Positions 61,692-64,000 of a stretch of 64,000 nt of DNA are shown piece by piece. A program made the translations under genes and the position numbers. Under the pieces are notes generated by a model. The model had not been told where the DNA came from and did not search any database. It was given only the letters and a program-made list of their open reading frames with translations. The first letter of the stretch is position 1, and each line of letters opens with the position of its first letter. The DNA comes from Volvariella volvacea V23 (lineage: Eukaryota > Basidiomycota > Agaricomycetes > Agaricales > Pluteaceae), in NCBI GenBank assembly GCA_000349905.1, contig KB722736.1, positions 2,548,734 to 2,612,733 of the forward strand, in the 5' to 3' direction.

Positions 61692-63822
61692 ATGGCCCAT
61701 GGACCATACAACCTCAGTCCCGAGTTACTGCTCAAGATCCCTAAGCTTGATAAGGACGAGATCATCACCTCGTATCTACAGGACCAGCGCAGCTCCTCTA
61801 GGGCAGTATGCCCATCGCCAAAACTATCGCCATTGACCAGTAATGCCTATTCCCGTAATGTTTCCACGGCTGCGTATGGGTTTCAAACGCCTTTGAAATT
61901 ACAATCCAGAGCTGAAAAAAGTGGGTGTTTCACTTGACGAAGCCATCAATATTTATCACTGGGAATAGAGTTAGCCGGGACAGGGCCAAGCGTAGGGAAG
62001 GCTAAGGAATCTCAATCTGCGCTACGAGATACCTCACGACAAAAAAAAGTCAAAAAAGCAACCAAGGCGGACCAGGGACATGCGGGGAAGACCGAAGAAC
62101 AGGCTTTGAGTATGTTATAGTCTACATTTCAGCGTAAGAGCGGTGGTACATGATATCTTATACAGGGCTCAAGGAAAGACGAGAGCGCAAGAGGCAAAGA
62201 CGGGAGATCATGAAACTGTCCAAGCGAAATACAGATTCCGAGGATGAGCAACCCCGTCAGAGAGTGCAAGCCAAGGTGCCCACAGGACTTGCGCTAATTC
62301 ATGGCTTTACTCCCAAAAACATTGGTACTAGTCGATTAACGGTGAGCAACCCTTGTGCCCATTCACAACGGAGCGATTGATTATTGTCAGATTAAACCAT
62401 CCGCCGTGGCTGTTGGTGTCTTCAATAAAGGGAAGGCCTCCGCGTTAACAAGGAGCGTACAGAAGAAAGGTAAGCATTCATTGTCGTTACTGCAGTCCTA
62501 CACCAATAAATCACCTCCCAATACGTGGAAAAGACACGATTTATTTCTCTGAGGGAAAGTTCCTGAAATGCGTCACCGCGAAGCGACAAGAGCAGGACTC
62601 TCGACGATTTGGCGAGGACGAGGAAAAGACGAATAAAGAGAACCCACCGTCCCCGGAACTCAAGTTCCGTGCAACTTCAAAGACGCAGATGAAGTCGAAA
62701 GATGAGGATAACGCAGAAGCACTGTCGTCATCCAGCAGTGACAGCAAGTACACAAGTCCCGATTCATCTCGTCAATCTGCCGCGTGGGACATTGAACAAG
62801 ATGTGACTCCCTCAGAAGTTCATTCAATCATTATGAAGACGAAATCATCTGCCAAAACGGATCAAGGAGGGTGTGCAAGACTGAGTCTCGCATGCCAGGG
62901 CCAAGAGGATGGGTCATCAGAACGCGTTGTAGATGGGAGTATCACCCCTGATGCGAGAACCGAGAACCAGGAAATGACGGGTCATGCCTGGTCAAGGAGC
63001 TCGTCACCGTCCCTTGGCCCATCTCAGTCTGCATCTCAAACTCCAAAAGAACTTCAAGGTCGAGAACTCACGAGCTCAAAGTACTTCCCAGCAGGACGCA
63101 ATGCGTATACACTTGCGACCCTTCCACCTTATACTCAGATCTCTCACCAAACGTTTGGATACCGTGGCCCTCCTATTGAATCACAACAATCTTTCGTCGA
63201 GGAGCCGTACCCTACCACGCATTCGTGGTGCACCAATGAATGCCCACTCAGGTCTGTCGCCGAGTTCTGTACCCCATTTCATAGCGGTGCACTCGATGTA
63301 TCCGTTGAACAAGAAATGAGTTGGGGTACCTTCCAGTGTGGTGACGCAGGAACTACCTGGCTTGATTGGCTCCCAGACGCTGATCCTATCCCTTTCAAAG
63401 ACCTTGAGTGGGCATACAATCCGCACTCGCAACCCGTCGATTATGAGTCGGAGGGCCAGACACCAGGCGACGACCTGCTCAAAGAGGACATCTTAAGGGA
63501 CCTGCCAATACGAAAGTTGCCAAATTGCGAAAGCGAATACAGATTATTCCGATCGGACGAACTTGAAGCAGGAGATATCGGTCTTGATACAAGCATGAAC
63601 CTCGTCGAAGAGGTGAATATGGGAAATGAATCCATTTTGAGCAGTTCGCGTATCCACTCAGAGAGCGAGCTGACGCCATACGCCTTCAGCCAGGGAAGAG
63701 CATTGCTTATGGGGGTAGGAGCTGGGGAGCTGAAAGATCAGAGGGGTGTTAGTGGAATATCCAGCGTGGAATTTGACGTCGCCAGGAAGTTGACGAGTCA
63801 CTGGTTACCTCAAAAATGGTGA
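61692..63822 (+). CDS. Basic/disordered protein of unknown function
   Basis: Starts MAHGPYNLSPELLLKIPKLD and KDEIITSYLQDQRSSS. Introns with clear signals join YGFQTPLKLQSRAEKK to LAGTGPSVGKAKESQSALRD. Then KKVKKATKADQGH, and LKERRERKRQRREIMKLSKR, a basic stretch likely to serve as a nuclear signal. Then AKVPTGLALIHGFTPKNIGT, SRLTIKPSAVAVGVFNKGKA and TIYFSEGKFLKCVTAKRQEQ. A 377-codon last exon is acidic and Ser-rich and ends GISSVEFDVARKLTSHWLPQ, KW. Several exons in frame show it is real; I know no family. A nuclear protein is possible. Start codon is provisional. Confidence 0.65.
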
Positions 63823-64000
63823 TTGGAAAAGATATGTATAGTATGTTATAGGATAAAATATTGACCTTAGCGACCCTTAATCACTCTTCGTGTCGTTGGT
63901 GAGTTGACGCGTGCTGTCACACCTATTTAAGCAGTCACGCACGCGCTACGTCACACAGTGCTACGGTAGCACCCACTCCTTGTTGTGACTCCTCAATCTC
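63823..64000. other. 3' flank at window end
   Basis: 178 bases with no coding signal; the sequence is cut here. Confidence 0.3.

Overview
The window is a gene-dense stretch of fungal nuclear DNA, almost certainly from a mushroom-forming basidiomycete (Agaricomycetes). Nearly every gene is cut by many introns of about 47-65 bases with GT(A/G)NG donors and CTAAC/CTGAC-type branch sites, intergenic gaps are often under 200 bases, and the gene set is fungal: DASH subunit Dad4, Zn(II)2Cys6 regulators, an ENA-type ATPase, GH6 and expansin-like secreted proteins, and an F-box/LRR protein of the type expanded in Agaricomycetes. I find 32 protein genes I can support and one doubtful one. I see no rRNA, tRNA, transposon or CRISPR. 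Gene models were made by hand: I joined exons where reading frame, splice signals and family conservation agreed.

Layout. 0-5 kb: DAD4 (its start lies just off the left edge), a secreted GH6 cellulase, and arginyl-tRNA-protein transferase ATE1. 5-12 kb: two SSU-processome genes, IMP4 and UTP12/DIP2, flanking aspartyl aminopeptidase. 11.8-18.6 kb: a secreted expansin-like protein with a His-rich linker, divergent from a Zn2Cys6 regulator, then a PLP-dependent cystathionine gamma-synthase-like enzyme. 18.6-19.4 kb is unresolved. 19.4-25.7 kb: a PlsC-type acyltransferase, TVP38, an ER syntaxin-18/Ufe1 t-SNARE and an F-box/LRR protein. 26-31 kb: SSU72 phosphatase, 1-Cys peroxiredoxin, proteasome subunit alpha-2 and a second, short Zn2Cys6 protein. 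31-39 kb: an aldehyde dehydrogenase, an ENA-type P-type cation ATPase and the small cytochrome oxidase subunit VIIc/Cox8.

39.2-44.8 kb holds a Dicer-like ribonuclease. Both RNase III sites look intact, but the N-terminal helicase half has lost the Walker A and DECH motifs. 45-52 kb: a conserved protein of unknown function, a small membrane protein, the 40S assembly factor FAF1, an Arg/Ser-rich protein with an internal repeat, and a protein with two zinc ribbons of the ZNRD2 type. 52-64 kb: an EDEM3-like GH47 protein with a PA domain, APRT, ribosomal protein eS1, ATG10, mitochondrial-type acetyl-CoA acetyltransferase and a basic protein of unknown function.

Most genes are housekeeping and work in separate pathways. 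Loose functional groupings are small-subunit ribosome biogenesis (IMP4, UTP12, FAF1, eS1), the endomembrane system (TVP38, Ufe1, PlsC, EDEM) and plant-polymer attack (GH6, expansin-like). The most unusual points are the Dicer with a degenerate helicase, a 14-base and a 21-base internal microexon at conserved motifs, five inferred GC-AG introns, a CGG/CCG-rich palindromic cluster upstream of a Zn2Cys6 gene, and paired CACGTG boxes in short promoters.
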